DNA from: Mycobacterium innocens | GTDB lineage: Bacteria > Actinomycetota > Actinomycetes > Mycobacteriales > Mycobacteriaceae | Direction: 5' to 3' | DNA: 44,638 bases | Assembly: GCF_900566055.1 (NCBI RefSeq) | Contig: NZ_UPHQ01000263.1 | Span: 1-44,638 of the forward strand | Shown: one piece after another, positions 15,975-24,736 of the stretch | Layout of the letters: the number at the start of each line of letters is the position of its first letter | Position numbering within the stretch: position 1 is the first letter of the stretch | The notes under the pieces: model-generated | What the model saw: the letters and a program-made list of their open reading frames with translations, nothing else | Databases searched by the model: none | Told to the model about the DNA's origin: nothing | Made by a program: the position numbers and the translations under genes

Positions 15975-17921
15975 GTGACCGAGACTGACGTCCCGTCCGC
16001 CTACCCGCCGCCGCAACACTTCGTCGAACAGGCGAACGCCCGCGAGGACTTGTACCGCGAGGCCGAGGAAGACCGCCTTGGCTTTTGGGCCAAGCAGGCC
16101 GACCTGGTGTCCTGGGCGACGCCGTTCACCGAGGTGCTGGACTGGTCGGATGCGCCGTTCGCCAAGTGGTTCGTCGGCGGCAAACTCAATGTCGCCTACA
16201 ACTGCCTGGACCGCCACGTCGAAGCCGGCCACGGTGACCGAGTCGCCATCCACTGGGAGGGCGAACCCACCGGTCACCGACGCACCCTGACCTATTCGGA
16301 GCTGATGACCCAGGTGTGCAAGACGGCCAACGCGCTCACCGGCCTCGGCCTGGTCGCCGGCGACCGGGTCGCCATCTACATGCCGTTGGTCCCCGAGGCC
16401 GTGATCGCCATGCTGGCCTGCGCTCGGCTGGGCATCATGCACACCGTCGTCTTCGGCGGTTTCACCGCACACGCACTACGCGCCCGGATCGCCGATGCCC
16501 AGGCCAAGGTGCTGATCACCACCGACGGACAGTACCGGCGCGGCAAGCCGATGCCGCTGAAAGACGCCGCCGACGAGGCGGTCAACGACCCCGACAGCCC
16601 GATCGAACACGTTGTGGTGGTGCGCCGCACCGGAATTGACGTGGCCTGGAACGACGATCGCGACCTGTGGTGGCACCACGTCGTCGACCCGGCCGCAGCC
16701 GAACACACGCCGGAAGCGTTCGACTCCGAGCAGCCGCTGTTCCTGCTCTACACGTCGGGCACCACCGGCAAGCCTAAGGGCATCCTGCATACCAGCGGCG
16801 GCTATCTGACCCAGAGCTGCTACACGATGCACACCATTTTCGACGTCAAGCGGCAAACCGACGTGTTCTGGTGCACCGCCGACATCGGCTGGGTCACCGG
16901 CCACACCTACGGCGTCTACGGACCGCTGTCCGCCGGGGTCACCGAGGTGCTTTACGAGGGCACCCCCAACACACCCGACGAACACCGGCACTTCCAGATC
17001 ATCGAAAGATACGGTGTCACAATCTATTACACCGCCCCGACACTGATCCGGACGTTCATGAAATGGGGCCGCGAGATCCCCGACTCGCACGACCTGTCCA
17101 GCCTGCGGCTGCTCGGCTCGGTCGGCGAACCGATCAATCCCGAGGCGTGGCGCTGGTACCGCGAAGTGATCGGCGCCGGACGCACACCGGTCGTGGACAC
17201 CTGGTGGCAGACCGAGACCGGCTCGTCGATGATCTCGCCGCTTCCCGGTGTCGCCGCGGCCAAGCCCGGGTCGGCTATGACCCCGCTGCCCGGCATCTCG
17301 GCCAAGATCGTCGACGACCACGGCGATCCGCTGGGCCCGGACACCGAAGGCGACGAGCACGTCACCGGTTATCTCGTTTTGGACCAGCCGTGGCCGTCGA
17401 TGCTGCGCGGCATCTGGGGTGATCCCGCGCGCTACCACTACGCCTACTGGTCGAAATTCGCCGACAAGGGCTATTACTTCGCCGGGGACGGCGCGCGCAT
17501 CGATCCCGACGGCGCGATCTGGATCCTGGGCCGCATCGACGACGTGATGAACGTGTCCGGGCACCGCATCTCCACCGCCGAGGTGGAATCGGCGCTCGTC
17601 GGTCATTCCGGGGTGGCCGAGGCGGCCGTGGTCGGGGTCACCGACGAGACCACCACCCAGGCCATCTGCGCGTTCGTCGTGCTCCGGGCCAACTACGAAC
17701 CGCACGACGGGACGGTCGAAGAATTGCGCTCCGAAGTGGCCCGGGAGATCTCGCCGATCGCCCGGCCCCGCGAGGTCCATGTGGTGCCGGAACTCCCCAA
17801 GACCCGCAGCGGCAAAATCATGCGCCGGCTGCTGCGCGACGTCGCCGAAAACCGGGAACTGGGTGACACGTCGACGCTGTTGGATCCCAGCGTGTTCGAC
17901 GCGATCCGGGCCGCGAAATAG
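15975..17921 (+). CDS. acs: Acetyl-coenzyme A synthetase
   Basis: 648 codons, the usual length. It activates acetate to acetyl-AMP and then acetyl-CoA in the cytosol. AMP-binding motif [14 protein letters not shown], the acetate-pocket and TWWQTETGS motif, YYFAGDGARIDPDGAIWILGRIDDVMNVSGHRIS (hinge and A8), and the C-terminal PKTRSGKIMRRLLR with the Lys that is reversibly acetylated in this family. In mycobacteria that lysine is acetylated by a cAMP-dependent acetyltransferase. Crp, encoded at 29661 in this window, is also a cAMP sensor. The gene converges with the NRPS gene 54 bp downstream. In M. tuberculosis the next gene is the Rv3668c protease. Confidence 0.95.
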   Translation: MTETDVPSAYPPPQHFVEQANAREDLYREAEEDRLGFWAKQADLVSWATPFTEVLDWSDAPFAKWFVGGKLNVAYNCLDRHVEAGHGDRVAIHWEGEPTGHRRTLTYSELMTQVCKTANALTGLGLVAGDRVAIYMPLVPEAVIAMLACARLGIMHTVVFGGFTAHALRARIADAQAKVLITTDGQYRRGKPMPLKDAADEAVNDPDSPIEHVVVVRRTGIDVAWNDDRDLWWHHVVDPAAAEHTPEAFDSEQPLFLLYTSGTTGKPKGILHTSGGYLTQSCYTMHTIFDVKRQTDVFWCTADIGWVTGHTYGVYGPLSAGVTEVLYEGTPNTPDEHRHFQIIERYGVTIYYTAPTLIRTFMKWGREIPDSHDLSSLRLLGSVGEPINPEAWRWYREVIGAGRTPVVDTWWQTETGSSMISPLPGVAAAKPGSAMTPLPGISAKIVDDHGDPLGPDTEGDEHVTGYLVLDQPWPSMLRGIWGDPARYHYAYWSKFADKGYYFAGDGARIDPDGAIWILGRIDDVMNVSGHRISTAEVESALVGHSGVAEAAVVGVTDETTTQAICAFVVLRANYEPHDGTVEELRSEVAREISPIARPREVHVVPELPKTRSGKIMRRLLRDVAENRELGDTSTLLDPSVFDAIRAAK

Positions 17922-17963
17922 CTCCTAGCCTCGCGAAGAGTTGGCCACCAAGCTGCCGCGGTT

Positions 17964-17980
17964 TTAGCTTTAGCTTTAGC
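17964..17980 (-). repeat. Triple tandem stop: hexanucleotide TAAAGC repeat at NRPS 3' end
   Basis: On the minus strand the NRPS frame ends in three successive in-frame TAA codons separated by AGC, made by a 6-bp repeat. No strong hairpin is seen between the convergent acs and NRPS stops. Confidence 0.8.
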
Positions 17981-20900
17981 CGGATGCGAGCTCGAGTTCG
18001 GTGATTGACGACAACCGCCGCTGTGGGTGGGCCGTCACCAGCGTGAGTAGCATTTCCAACTGCCCGATGATGGTTTCGATAACCGTAGGGCTGAAGAGAG
18101 CGGTGCGATATTCAACCACCCCGCTGATCCCGGCGGGCTCACCGGTATCGGTGAATTGTTCGGTAAGCGACAACAAGAAATTCATTCGCGCGGTTTTCGT
18201 GTGCACCGAAACTGGGCTGATGTCCAACTCGCCCAATACCAGCTCGGCGGGCGTGTTGTTCTGCCAGGCCAGCACGACTTGAGTCAGCGGCCCCGGGGGT
18301 GCCGAGCGAGCGGCGTTGATCCGCTCGACGAGAACTCCATAGGGCATGTCCTGGTGGTCGAACGCTTCCAGCCCGCGCGTGCGCACCTGGTCCAGCAAGT
18401 GTGCGAAGTCGAGGTCACCGGTCACCTCGGTGCGCAGCAACATGATGTTGACGAAGATGCCGACCAAATCATCGAGCGCCGGGTGGCCGCGCCCGGCGAC
18501 CACGATGCCCATAGCGATGTCACTGCGGCCGGTCAGTAAGGCCAGCAGGGCGGTCAAGGCAGCTTGGACGACCATGAAGCTGGTGGCGCGGTGCTCTCGG
18601 GCCAGTTGCGTGATCTGGCGGTGCAATGCGGCCGGCCACTGCGCAGCGACCGTATCGCCGCGATTGTCGTATGAAATAGCCCCGCGCTGGCCCGGCGACA
18701 ACTCGAGAGGCGGGGGCATACCCGCAAGCGTTTTCTCCCAGTAGCGAAGGTCCGCGCCGATCATGCTGTCGGGATCCTCCGGATCACCCAGGTATGCGCG
18801 TTGCCACAGGGTGAAATCGATGTATTGGATGGGCAACGGTTCCCAGGAGGGGATCTGCCCGGCACATCGACTGCTATAGGCCAGGCTGAGATCGGCCGCC
18901 AGCGGGGCCAGTGACCAGCCGTCAGCGGCGATATGGTGCAGCACAAGAACCAACACGTGTTGGTCGTCGGCCAAGCGATACAGCCGGGTTCGTAGCGGCA
19001 TCTCAGCGGCGATGTCAAAGTGGTGGCAGGCTTGGGCGGCAACAACTTCGCGGAGCCGATCCGGCGTCCACCCGGTGGCATCGACGACTTCCCAGCACAA
19101 GCGCGCCTCCTCGACCGGCAATACGACCTGATGCGGTTTGCCGTCTACGGCGGGATAAACGGTGCGCAAGGGTTCGTGACGACTCACCACATCGGCTACG
19201 GCTTGTCGCAATGCCTCCGTGTTGAGCGTGCCGTGTAACTCGGACACCCAGGGGATGTTGAACACAGCCGACGGGCCCTGCGACTGGATGACGGTCCACA
19301 TGCGTTGCTGGGCAAGGGATAAGGGCACCTTCTCGGGCCGCTCAACCGCCACCAGACGCAGCGACGCAGCCGATCCGGCCCTGATATGCGGCGTCAGTTC
19401 GGCGACGGTCGGGGCATCGAACAACACCCGCACGGACAGGTCTGCGCCCAGAGCGGTGTTGACTGCTGCAACCACTCGCATCGCCAGCAACGAATCACCG
19501 CCCAGGTCGAAGAATGATTGGTCTGTGCCGACGCGTTCCAGGCCGAGGACCCCCGCGTAGATTCCGGCCACGATTTCCTCCACCGGTGTCGTCGGCGCCT
19601 GGTACCCGGGAGCGGTGTAGTCGGGAATGGGCAGCGCGGCCACGTCGAGTTTCCCGTTGACTGTTACCGGCAACTGCCTGAGCGTCATGATGGCTGCCGG
19701 AACCATGTAATGGGGCAGGCGGTCTTTCAGCCCGCCGCGGACTACGTTCGGGTCGGCCGCGCCGGTGATATAGCCCACCAGCCGTTTCTCGCCGACACGG
19801 TCTTCGCGTGCGATGACGACCGCATGCTCCACTCCGGGTGACTGCGCTAGCGCAGTGACGATCTCGGCAGGCTCGATGCGGTAGCCGCGGATCTTCACCT
19901 GTTCGTCGGAGCGACCCTTGTAGTGCAGTTGGCCATCAGCGCCCCAACAAGCCAGATCGCCGGTGCGGTACATACGGCTTCCCGCCGCTGCCGTCCCGCC
20001 GAATGGGCACGCCACAAACCGTGACGCCGTCAACCCGGGGCGCCGCCAATACCCAAGCCCCACTTGGCTTCCCGCAACATATAATTCCCCCACCACCCCG
20101 GTGGGCACTTGCCGTAGCCACGGGTCCAATACAAACAGCGCGGTCCCTCGCAGCGGCCGTCCGATGGGTGCCACCCCGGAACCGGCAGTCAGTGGTGTGC
20201 TGATGCAGACACAGACGGCGGATTCGGTTGGGCCGTAGGCATTAACCATCACCCGGTCGGGCGCCCAGCGGTCCACCACTTCGGCGGTGCACGTTTCACC
20301 GCCAACCACGAGTGTCGTACCGGTCAGCCCGTCCGTCGACAAGGCCGCAACCGCTGAGGGCGTCTGGGTTAGTACGGTGACATTTTCCGCCACCAGCAGA
20401 GCGTGAAAGTCGTTGGGGCAGCGAGTTACGTCTTCACCTACCACCAGCAGGCGCCCGCCGTGTAACAGTGCGCTCCAGATTTCCCACACGGAAAAATCGA
20501 AAGCATAGGAATGGCATTGCGTCACCGTCGGTTCGGCTTGGGCGCTGAGTGGCGTAGCCGAGGTGACGAGCTGGACGATATTGCGATGGGTGATCGACAC
20601 CCCTTTGGGCGTCCCCGTAGTGCCGGAAGTGTAAAGCACATAGGCGATTTCGTCAGCGTCAGGGGCTGGGAGCGGGGTTCCGGCGCCGGCGGCGATAGCG
20701 GGGGCGTCGACGTCGATGACCGCGACGTCATGGCTGTCCACAAGGGTGGTCAGGTCACCAGCGGTCAGAACGGCCAGTGGTGTGGTGTCCTCGAGCAGGA
20801 AAGCGACGCGGGAGCGGGGGTGATCCGGGTCGATGGGCAGGTAGGCGGCTCCCACTTTGAGGACTGCCAGGATTGCCACGATGGCGCGGCCGCTGCGTGG

Positions 20901-22526
20901 CAGCAGCACCGCCACCACATCACCGGGGCCTATCCCGCGGCCGGCTAACCGAGACGCAAGTCGGTTGCTGGCCGTGTCGAGTTGCCGGTAGGTCAATACA
21001 CAGTCTGCGGATGTCACGGCGACGGCATCGGCTGTCCGCGCCGCTTGGGCGGCAAACAGCGCTGGAATCGAGGGACCGGGAGCAGCCGGGATCGTCAGCG
21101 CAGCATGATTGCTCCAGGCATGAATGTGGCGGTCCGCGCATTGGTCGAGCAGATCGATCGATGACAACCGCCGTCCCGGATCGGCGGCGATGAGGGTAAC
21201 CAGCCGCCCCAGTCTGTCGGCCATAGCGGCGCCCTCAAAATCTGGCGACGGCGCGCCGGGGCCTGCGGTGCTGAGAAACGGCCGGTTGCCCTCTTTCATG
21301 AAGAACAACCCGAACCGATCCCCACGGCCGAAGTTGGTATACACCAGCGAAGCCGGCGCATCGCCGAATTGCGGGACCGTCGTGGACGGAAAGAAATTCA
21401 GCGCAACTCCACGAAGCGGGCCGCTGAGGGTTTGCACCGGGAACCGTTGATGCCGAACGACTTGGCGTATCTGTGAATCCGCCTGGATGCACAGATCGGC
21501 AACGGAAGAGGTTGGCGGTGTCGTCAACCTCAGCGGAACCACCCCGGCCAGCATCCCCGGGATCGTCTTCAACTTTTCGCTGGTGCGTCTGGCTACCGGG
21601 AAATCGAGTACTACCTCGGGTCCGCTGTGGTCCCAGCTCTGTACCAGGAGTCCACACACCGCCGCGATGACCGACCGTCGGCTGACGCCTAAAGTCTGCG
21701 ACAGATTGTCGATTCTCTGCACGGCCTGAGCGTCCAGTGCCACCGGCGCCGACGCGAAGTAATCATCGTCCCCGTCACCGGCATCCGCGCACCGATAGTT
21801 CACCGGCTGGCGGTGTGGCGGAAGGTTCTCTTTCCAGAACCGCAGGTCTTCTCGATACCTTCTGGACGCCTCGTACGCTAATTCGGTACTGACAAGATCG
21901 CGCAGCGTACCGAAAGAGCATTCCGGAGCCGCGACCCCGGACGCGATGGCCGAGTAGATCGTCGCAACTCGACTGACGAACATCACAGAACTAAATCCGT
22001 CAACAATGATGTGATGCAGACAGACAAACAAGTAAAATTGATTCGGACTAGTGCGGAATAACGCAAATCGGAATAATGGCTCAGTCCACGCCATGGGCTC
22101 GCGCTGCATTGACGAGGCCAGCTGGTACGTTTCCTGAACCGGATCCCCCGAACTGCTCAGGTCGAAGAAGGGGACCGCGGCAGCTGGATAGTCCGCAAGC
22201 TTCTGATACACATGTCCGTCCACCTCGAAAATTCCGGCTCGCAGCGGCTCGCACTCGGCGACCGCCTGTCGGACCGCGCGCTCGACCAGGCTTGGCTCGA
22301 CGACGCCACCGATCACTACGAAAAGGCTCGCCTGCCACGGTATTCCCGAGCCATTCGTCTCCTGCGAAAGCCATATCTCAAGCTGCCCACGGGTTAGCGC
22401 GAGCGGCTGGTCCTCAGCCGGCATCCCGTTCTGCAGGCTGGTGGACTCACGCATCAGGTACCGGCATGTCGCCGAATGGCGAGCTGGCGACCGCTCCGCT
22501 TCCCGGTGTCGACCGAAATGCGACAC
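17976..22526 (-). CDS. Single-module nonribosomal peptide synthetase, C-A-PCP-C, no thioesterase
   Basis: 1516 codons. Domain order: condensation 1 (about 41-470, HHIIVDG at 171-177), adenylation (about 485-965, [11 protein letters not shown] 632-642, NAYGPTE, YRTGDL, catalytic NGK 957-959), carrier protein (about 978-1050, LGGDS with phosphopantetheine Ser1012), condensation 2 (about 1066-1500, HHIAADG 1197-1203). Both condensation motifs are intact. By alignment to GrsA the substrate code is D-F-W-T-V-G-A-V-C-K, between phenylalanine-type and threonine-type codes, so the substrate is not predictable. A C domain at both ends and no TE or reductase mean the product must be released by the last C domain or passed to another protein. 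A 4'-phosphopantetheinyl transferase must come from elsewhere. GTG 22526 is one start; ATG 22454 is also possible. It appears inserted between acs and the Rv3668c homologue. Confidence 0.93.
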   Translation of the reverse strand: MSHFGRHREAERSPARHSATCRYLMRESTSLQNGMPAEDQPLALTRGQLEIWLSQETNGSGIPWQASLFVVIGGVVEPSLVERAVRQAVAECEPLRAGIFEVDGHVYQKLADYPAAAVPFFDLSSSGDPVQETYQLASSMQREPMAWTEPLFRFALFRTSPNQFYLFVCLHHIIVDGFSSVMFVSRVATIYSAIASGVAAPECSFGTLRDLVSTELAYEASRRYREDLRFWKENLPPHRQPVNYRCADAGDGDDDYFASAPVALDAQAVQRIDNLSQTLGVSRRSVIAAVCGLLVQSWDHSGPEVVLDFPVARRTSEKLKTIPGMLAGVVPLRLTTPPTSSVADLCIQADSQIRQVVRHQRFPVQTLSGPLRGVALNFFPSTTVPQFGDAPASLVYTNFGRGDRFGLFFMKEGNRPFLSTAGPGAPSPDFEGAAMADRLGRLVTLIAADPGRRLSSIDLLDQCADRHIHAWSNHAALTIPAAPGPSIPALFAAQAARTADAVAVTSADCVLTYRQLDTASNRLASRLAGRGIGPGDVVAVLLPRSGRAIVAILAVLKVGAAYLPIDPDHPRSRVAFLLEDTTPLAVLTAGDLTTLVDSHDVAVIDVDAPAIAAGAGTPLPAPDADEIAYVLYTSGTTGTPKGVSITHRNIVQLVTSATPLSAQAEPTVTQCHSYAFDFSVWEIWSALLHGGRLLVVGEDVTRCPNDFHALLVAENVTVLTQTPSAVAALSTDGLTGTTLVVGGETCTAEVVDRWAPDRVMVNAYGPTESAVCVCISTPLTAGSGVAPIGRPLRGTALFVLDPWLRQVPTGVVGELYVAGSQVGLGYWRRPGLTASRFVACPFGGTAAAGSRMYRTGDLACWGADGQLHYKGRSDEQVKIRGYRIEPAEIVTALAQSPGVEHAVVIAREDRVGEKRLVGYITGAADPNVVRGGLKDRLPHYMVPAAIMTLRQLPVTVNGKLDVAALPIPDYTAPGYQAPTTPVEEIVAGIYAGVLGLERVGTDQSFFDLGGDSLLAMRVVAAVNTALGADLSVRVLFDAPTVAELTPHIRAGSAASLRLVAVERPEKVPLSLAQQRMWTVIQSQGPSAVFNIPWVSELHGTLNTEALRQAVADVVSRHEPLRTVYPAVDGKPHQVVLPVEEARLCWEVVDATGWTPDRLREVVAAQACHHFDIAAEMPLRTRLYRLADDQHVLVLVLHHIAADGWSLAPLAADLSLAYSSRCAGQIPSWEPLPIQYIDFTLWQRAYLGDPEDPDSMIGADLRYWEKTLAGMPPPLELSPGQRGAISYDNRGDTVAAQWPAALHRQITQLAREHRATSFMVVQAALTALLALLTGRSDIAMGIVVAGRGHPALDDLVGIFVNIMLLRTEVTGDLDFAHLLDQVRTRGLEAFDHQDMPYGVLVERINAARSAPPGPLTQVVLAWQNNTPAELVLGELDISPVSVHTKTARMNFLLSLTEQFTDTGEPAGISGVVEYRTALFSPTVIETIIGQLEMLLTLVTAHPQRRLSSITELELASG

Positions 22527-22867
22527 CTAATCTTTCTGCTGGCCGACAGCTTCGACAAATCAACGCAGGGCATGTCCCGCGAAGAGCCCCGGCACTGACC
22601 CAGACCCATGCCATTTGCTTTCCACCTAGATCATCGCAACCGACATATCCGAATTTGCTCCAAGTTTATGGATACAACACGTGTGCTCAGCACGCCCGAC
22701 ATCGCCGCGGTAGAAGTTTAGCCGCCGAACCGCTTCATTCGCATTGACGCATTGACGGCTCGGGCAAGCGCTGGGTGGAATCCGGCATTCTCGGAGCCGG
22801 CGATGACTATGGGCTCGGCGGAGGTGCTTCGCAAGCGGCCGGGCCAAACGGCGGTCGCGGCCCTGGC

Positions 22868-22889
22868 ATGTCCCCCGATCGGGGGACAT
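22868..22889. promoter_or_regulatory. Perfect 22-bp palindrome, candidate operator
   Basis: The half-site ATGTCCCCCGA is followed immediately by its exact reverse complement. Perfect dyad symmetry of this length in an intergenic region is characteristic of a dimeric regulator's binding site; the regulator is not encoded nearby. A cruciform or hairpin is the alternative. Confidence 0.65.
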
Positions 22890-22913
22890 CGCATCCTCCA
22901 GGCCGTTGGGTAG

Positions 22914-22949
22914 ACATTCCCCCTAATCGGCAACCGTTCGGGGGATGTT
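22914..22949. promoter_or_regulatory. Second, spaced inverted repeat with the same half-site
   Basis: ACATTCCCCCTAA is followed after 12 nt by TTCGGGGGATGT, an imperfect inverted repeat of the half-site seen at 22868-22889 (core CCCCC(G/T)A). It lies about 50 bp upstream of the candidate -10 at 23001, a position suitable for an activator. Confidence 0.55.
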
Positions 22950-23000
22950 CCGTTTCCCGACAACTGGCAAGCTCTGCGCCAGAGGATGGGAAGAGCCGCC

Positions 23001-23006
23001 GATAGT
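23001..23006 (+). promoter_or_regulatory. Candidate -10 of the 28-codon gene
   Basis: GATAGT, about 30 nt upstream of the ATG. No good -35 is present, as expected for an activator-dependent promoter. A ribosome binding site AAGGAG (23022-23027) lies 9 nt before the ATG. Confidence 0.4.
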
Positions 23007-23036
23007 TCTTCACTCTGACTGAAGGAGAGCAACCAC

Positions 23037-23123
23037 ATGGCACATGAACTGCTGTTCTGCGAGACCGAGGGCGCCTACACGGCTCCCTCTTTCTCTTTCC
23101 ATGCCGACACTGTTATCGACTGA
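23037..23123 (+). CDS. 28-residue peptide with strong RBS and terminator, unknown
   Basis: ATG 23037 preceded by AAGGAG at 9-nt spacing, the best ribosome binding site in this part of the window, and TGA at 23121-23123. The peptide begins MAHELLFCETEG, has a central AYTAPSFSF and ends HADTVID. It has one Cys (residue 8), five acidic residues and no Lys or Arg, and the middle is rich in Ser, Thr and aromatic residues. A 19-bp hairpin follows 17 nt after the stop. RBS, short frame and terminator together look like a dedicated peptide gene rather than chance. It is divergent from the NRPS. It could be a ribosomal peptide precursor, a signal, or a leader peptide; I recognise no family. Confidence 0.55.
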   Translation: MAHELLFCETEGAYTAPSFSFHADTVID

Positions 23124-23140
23124 CCTCGTCGACAAACCGG

Positions 23141-23180
23141 TAGGGTCTCATCCGCCTGACTTCAGGCGGATGAGACTCTA
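23141..23180. terminator. Long near-perfect hairpin, probable bidirectional terminator
   Basis: GTCTCATCCGCCTGA (23145-23159) pairs perfectly with TCAGGCGGATGAGAC (23162-23176). Pairing extends outward by TAGG/TCTA with one G-U, giving about 19 bp with a minimal loop. It lies between the short peptide gene (plus) and the convergent protease gene (minus). The T-rich tail is weak, as is common in mycobacteria. Confidence 0.75.
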
Positions 23181-23269
23181 TTGTCGTTCCGGGGGACCCA
23201 CACCCGTTCGGAAGCGGCGGAATCCGGGTCATCACATCAGCGGCTTCAAGCCGCGAAATAGCGAATAGC

Positions 23270-24025
23270 TCAGCCCGCGATCGGGACGAAGTCCGAGCCC
23301 GGCCGGTTCTTGGCGTTGATATCGGCCAGGTCCGCGTTGATCGACATCACCACCGCCGGCGTATGCAGCGGAATGTATTTGGTGACGCAGCTGGGCAGGC
23401 TCTCGCTGAAGGCGCCGTGGATCATCCCGACAAGCAGGTTGTCGACCGTGACCGGCGCCCCGGAATCCCCGGGGCCGCCGCAGACCTGCATCAGGATGGT
23501 GCCCGGGTCCTGCCCCGGACCCCAGGTGACCCCGCACGAGTTGCCCGTGGATCGTCCTTGTTTGCAGGCGATCTGGCCGAACGTCGGATCGGGACCGATG
23601 CCGTTGATCGCAAAGCCGTTGAAGTCGGCCACCGGCGTCACCTTGGCCGGATCGAACTTGATCACCGCGTAGTCGAGGGTGTCGTTGCCGGCGACCATGG
23701 TGCCCACGATGCCTTTGGCCTCCGCACCTTCGGCGGCGACGGGCGCGCCCGGACCACCGCAGTGCGCGGAACTGAATCCGATGAGGTCACCGTTCTTGTC
23801 GTGGCCGATGGTCGTCAACGTGCACAACGTCCCCCCGTTGACGACGATGCCCGAACCGCCACCCAACGGAACCTTGTCCTCGGCAGCCGCGGTGCCGGTG
23901 CCCGCGGGAAGAAACCCAACAGCCAGGAACACCGCCACGGTCGCCGCGGTGAAGCGGCGGTGTGCCGTCTGCAAAGTGGTACTCCCGTCGGTGGTTGGAG
24001 ATCTGCCAAGGACATCACCGGACAT
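23270..24025 (-). CDS. Secreted S1-family (chymotrypsin-like) serine protease (Rv3668c type)
   Basis: 251 codons from ATG 24025. A signal peptide (RRFTAATVAVFLAVGFLPAG, likely cleaved at TAAAE) sends it out of the cytosol. The catalytic triad is visible: His in GFSSAHCGG, Asp in NDTLDYAVIKF, Ser in GGPGDSGAPV. Paired cysteines (CTLTT/AHC, ACK/NSC, QVC/PSC) suggest disulfides, as in alpha-lytic-type proteases. No long pro-region is present. In M. tuberculosis it lies directly beyond acs; here the NRPS segment intervenes. A TACACT -10-like sequence sits 16 nt upstream. Substrate unknown. Confidence 0.85.
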   Translation of the reverse strand: MSGDVLGRSPTTDGSTTLQTAHRRFTAATVAVFLAVGFLPAGTGTAAAEDKVPLGGGSGIVVNGGTLCTLTTIGHDKNGDLIGFSSAHCGGPGAPVAAEGAEAKGIVGTMVAGNDTLDYAVIKFDPAKVTPVADFNGFAINGIGPDPTFGQIACKQGRSTGNSCGVTWGPGQDPGTILMQVCGGPGDSGAPVTVDNLLVGMIHGAFSESLPSCVTKYIPLHTPAVVMSINADLADINAKNRPGSDFVPIAG

Positions 24026-24214
24026 CAAGGACAGATGCGCCAGTGTAGATGATCGTCCGATGCGGTTAGGTGCGGCCGCTGACCGTCAATTTAATAGGTT
24101 GAAACCGCCCGGTAACTCACGGTCTTCGGCTGGCCTCGTCCGGCACCGAAGCGCATGGCAACATAAACCGCGACTTCCGCGAAACCGTGGCCCGTCAAAG
24201 CGAGAGGATCGTCT

Positions 24215-24736
24215 GTGAGCAAACCTGATCGCCAGACCGGTGTGCCCAGCACGCTGACTACGATTCCGTTGGCCGATCCGCACGCCCGGCCCGGTGAACC
24301 GTCGATCGGCGACCTGATCAAAGACGCGACCACCCAGATGTCGACGCTGGTGCGGGCCGAGGTCGAACTGGCCCGCGCGGAGATCACTCGCGACGTCAAG
24401 AAGGGTCTGACCGGCAGCGTATTTTTCATCGCCGCGCTGGTGGTGCTGTTCTACTCGACCTTCTTCCTGTTCTTCTTCCTCGCCGAGCTGCTCGACGAGT
24501 GGCTGTGGCGCTGGGTGGCGTTCCTGATCGTGTTCGCCCTCATGGTGGTGACCACCGTCGTGCTCGCCCTGTTGGGTTTCCTCAAGGTCCGCCGGATCCG
24601 GGGACCACGGCAGACCATCGAGTCGGTCAAGGAGACCCGCACCGCGCTCATGCCGGGCCACGACAAGACCCCGGCCGTGACCCGCCCGGAGGCGGCGCCC
24701 GAGGGCAAGACGCCCACCGATCCGTCGGGTTGGTAA
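24215..24736 (+). CDS. Membrane protein of the Act-holin/DUF1469 type (Rv3669 type)
   Basis: 173 codons from GTG 24215 after a GAGAGGA ribosome binding site. A cytosolic amphipathic segment (IGDLIKDATTQMSTLVRAEVELARAEITRDVKKG) is followed by two strong membrane helices (VFFIAALVVLFYSTFFLFFFLAEL and WVAFLIVFALMVVTTVVLALLGFL). A charged tail follows (RQTIESVKETRTALMPG). This is the layout of putative actinobacterial holin-like (phage_holin_3_6/DUF1469) membrane proteins; a real holin function is doubtful. Its TAA abuts the ephE start, so the two are cotranscribed. Confidence 0.8.
   Translation: MSKPDRQTGVPSTLTTIPLADPHARPGEPSIGDLIKDATTQMSTLVRAEVELARAEITRDVKKGLTGSVFFIAALVVLFYSTFFLFFFLAELLDEWLWRWVAFLIVFALMVVTTVVLALLGFLKVRRIRGPRQTIESVKETRTALMPGHDKTPAVTRPEAAPEGKTPTDPSGW

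Larger units (their letters stand above)
22527..23036. other. Divergent control region between NRPS gene and 28-codon gene
   Basis: About 510 bp without a convincing larger gene. It is less GC-rich near the NRPS start. It holds a short direct repeat (GCATTGAC twice, about 22740-22755), two G/C-block palindromes and a possible promoter for the short gene, listed separately. I could not identify a confident promoter for the NRPS. Confidence 0.6.

Noticed and set aside
22775..23005. Open frames of 70-106 codons on both strands in the NRPS upstream region
   Set aside because: They cross the palindromes, have no ribosome binding site and encode low-complexity Arg/Pro/Gly-rich sequence typical of chance frames in GC-rich DNA.
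23141..23180. CRISPR-like or insertion-sequence inverted repeat
   Set aside because: Only a single hairpin, no spaced repeats and no transposase nearby; a terminator is the simpler reading.
24215..24736. True phage holin
   Set aside because: The gene is part of the conserved core with ephE and has no phage context; holin naming reflects fold similarity only.
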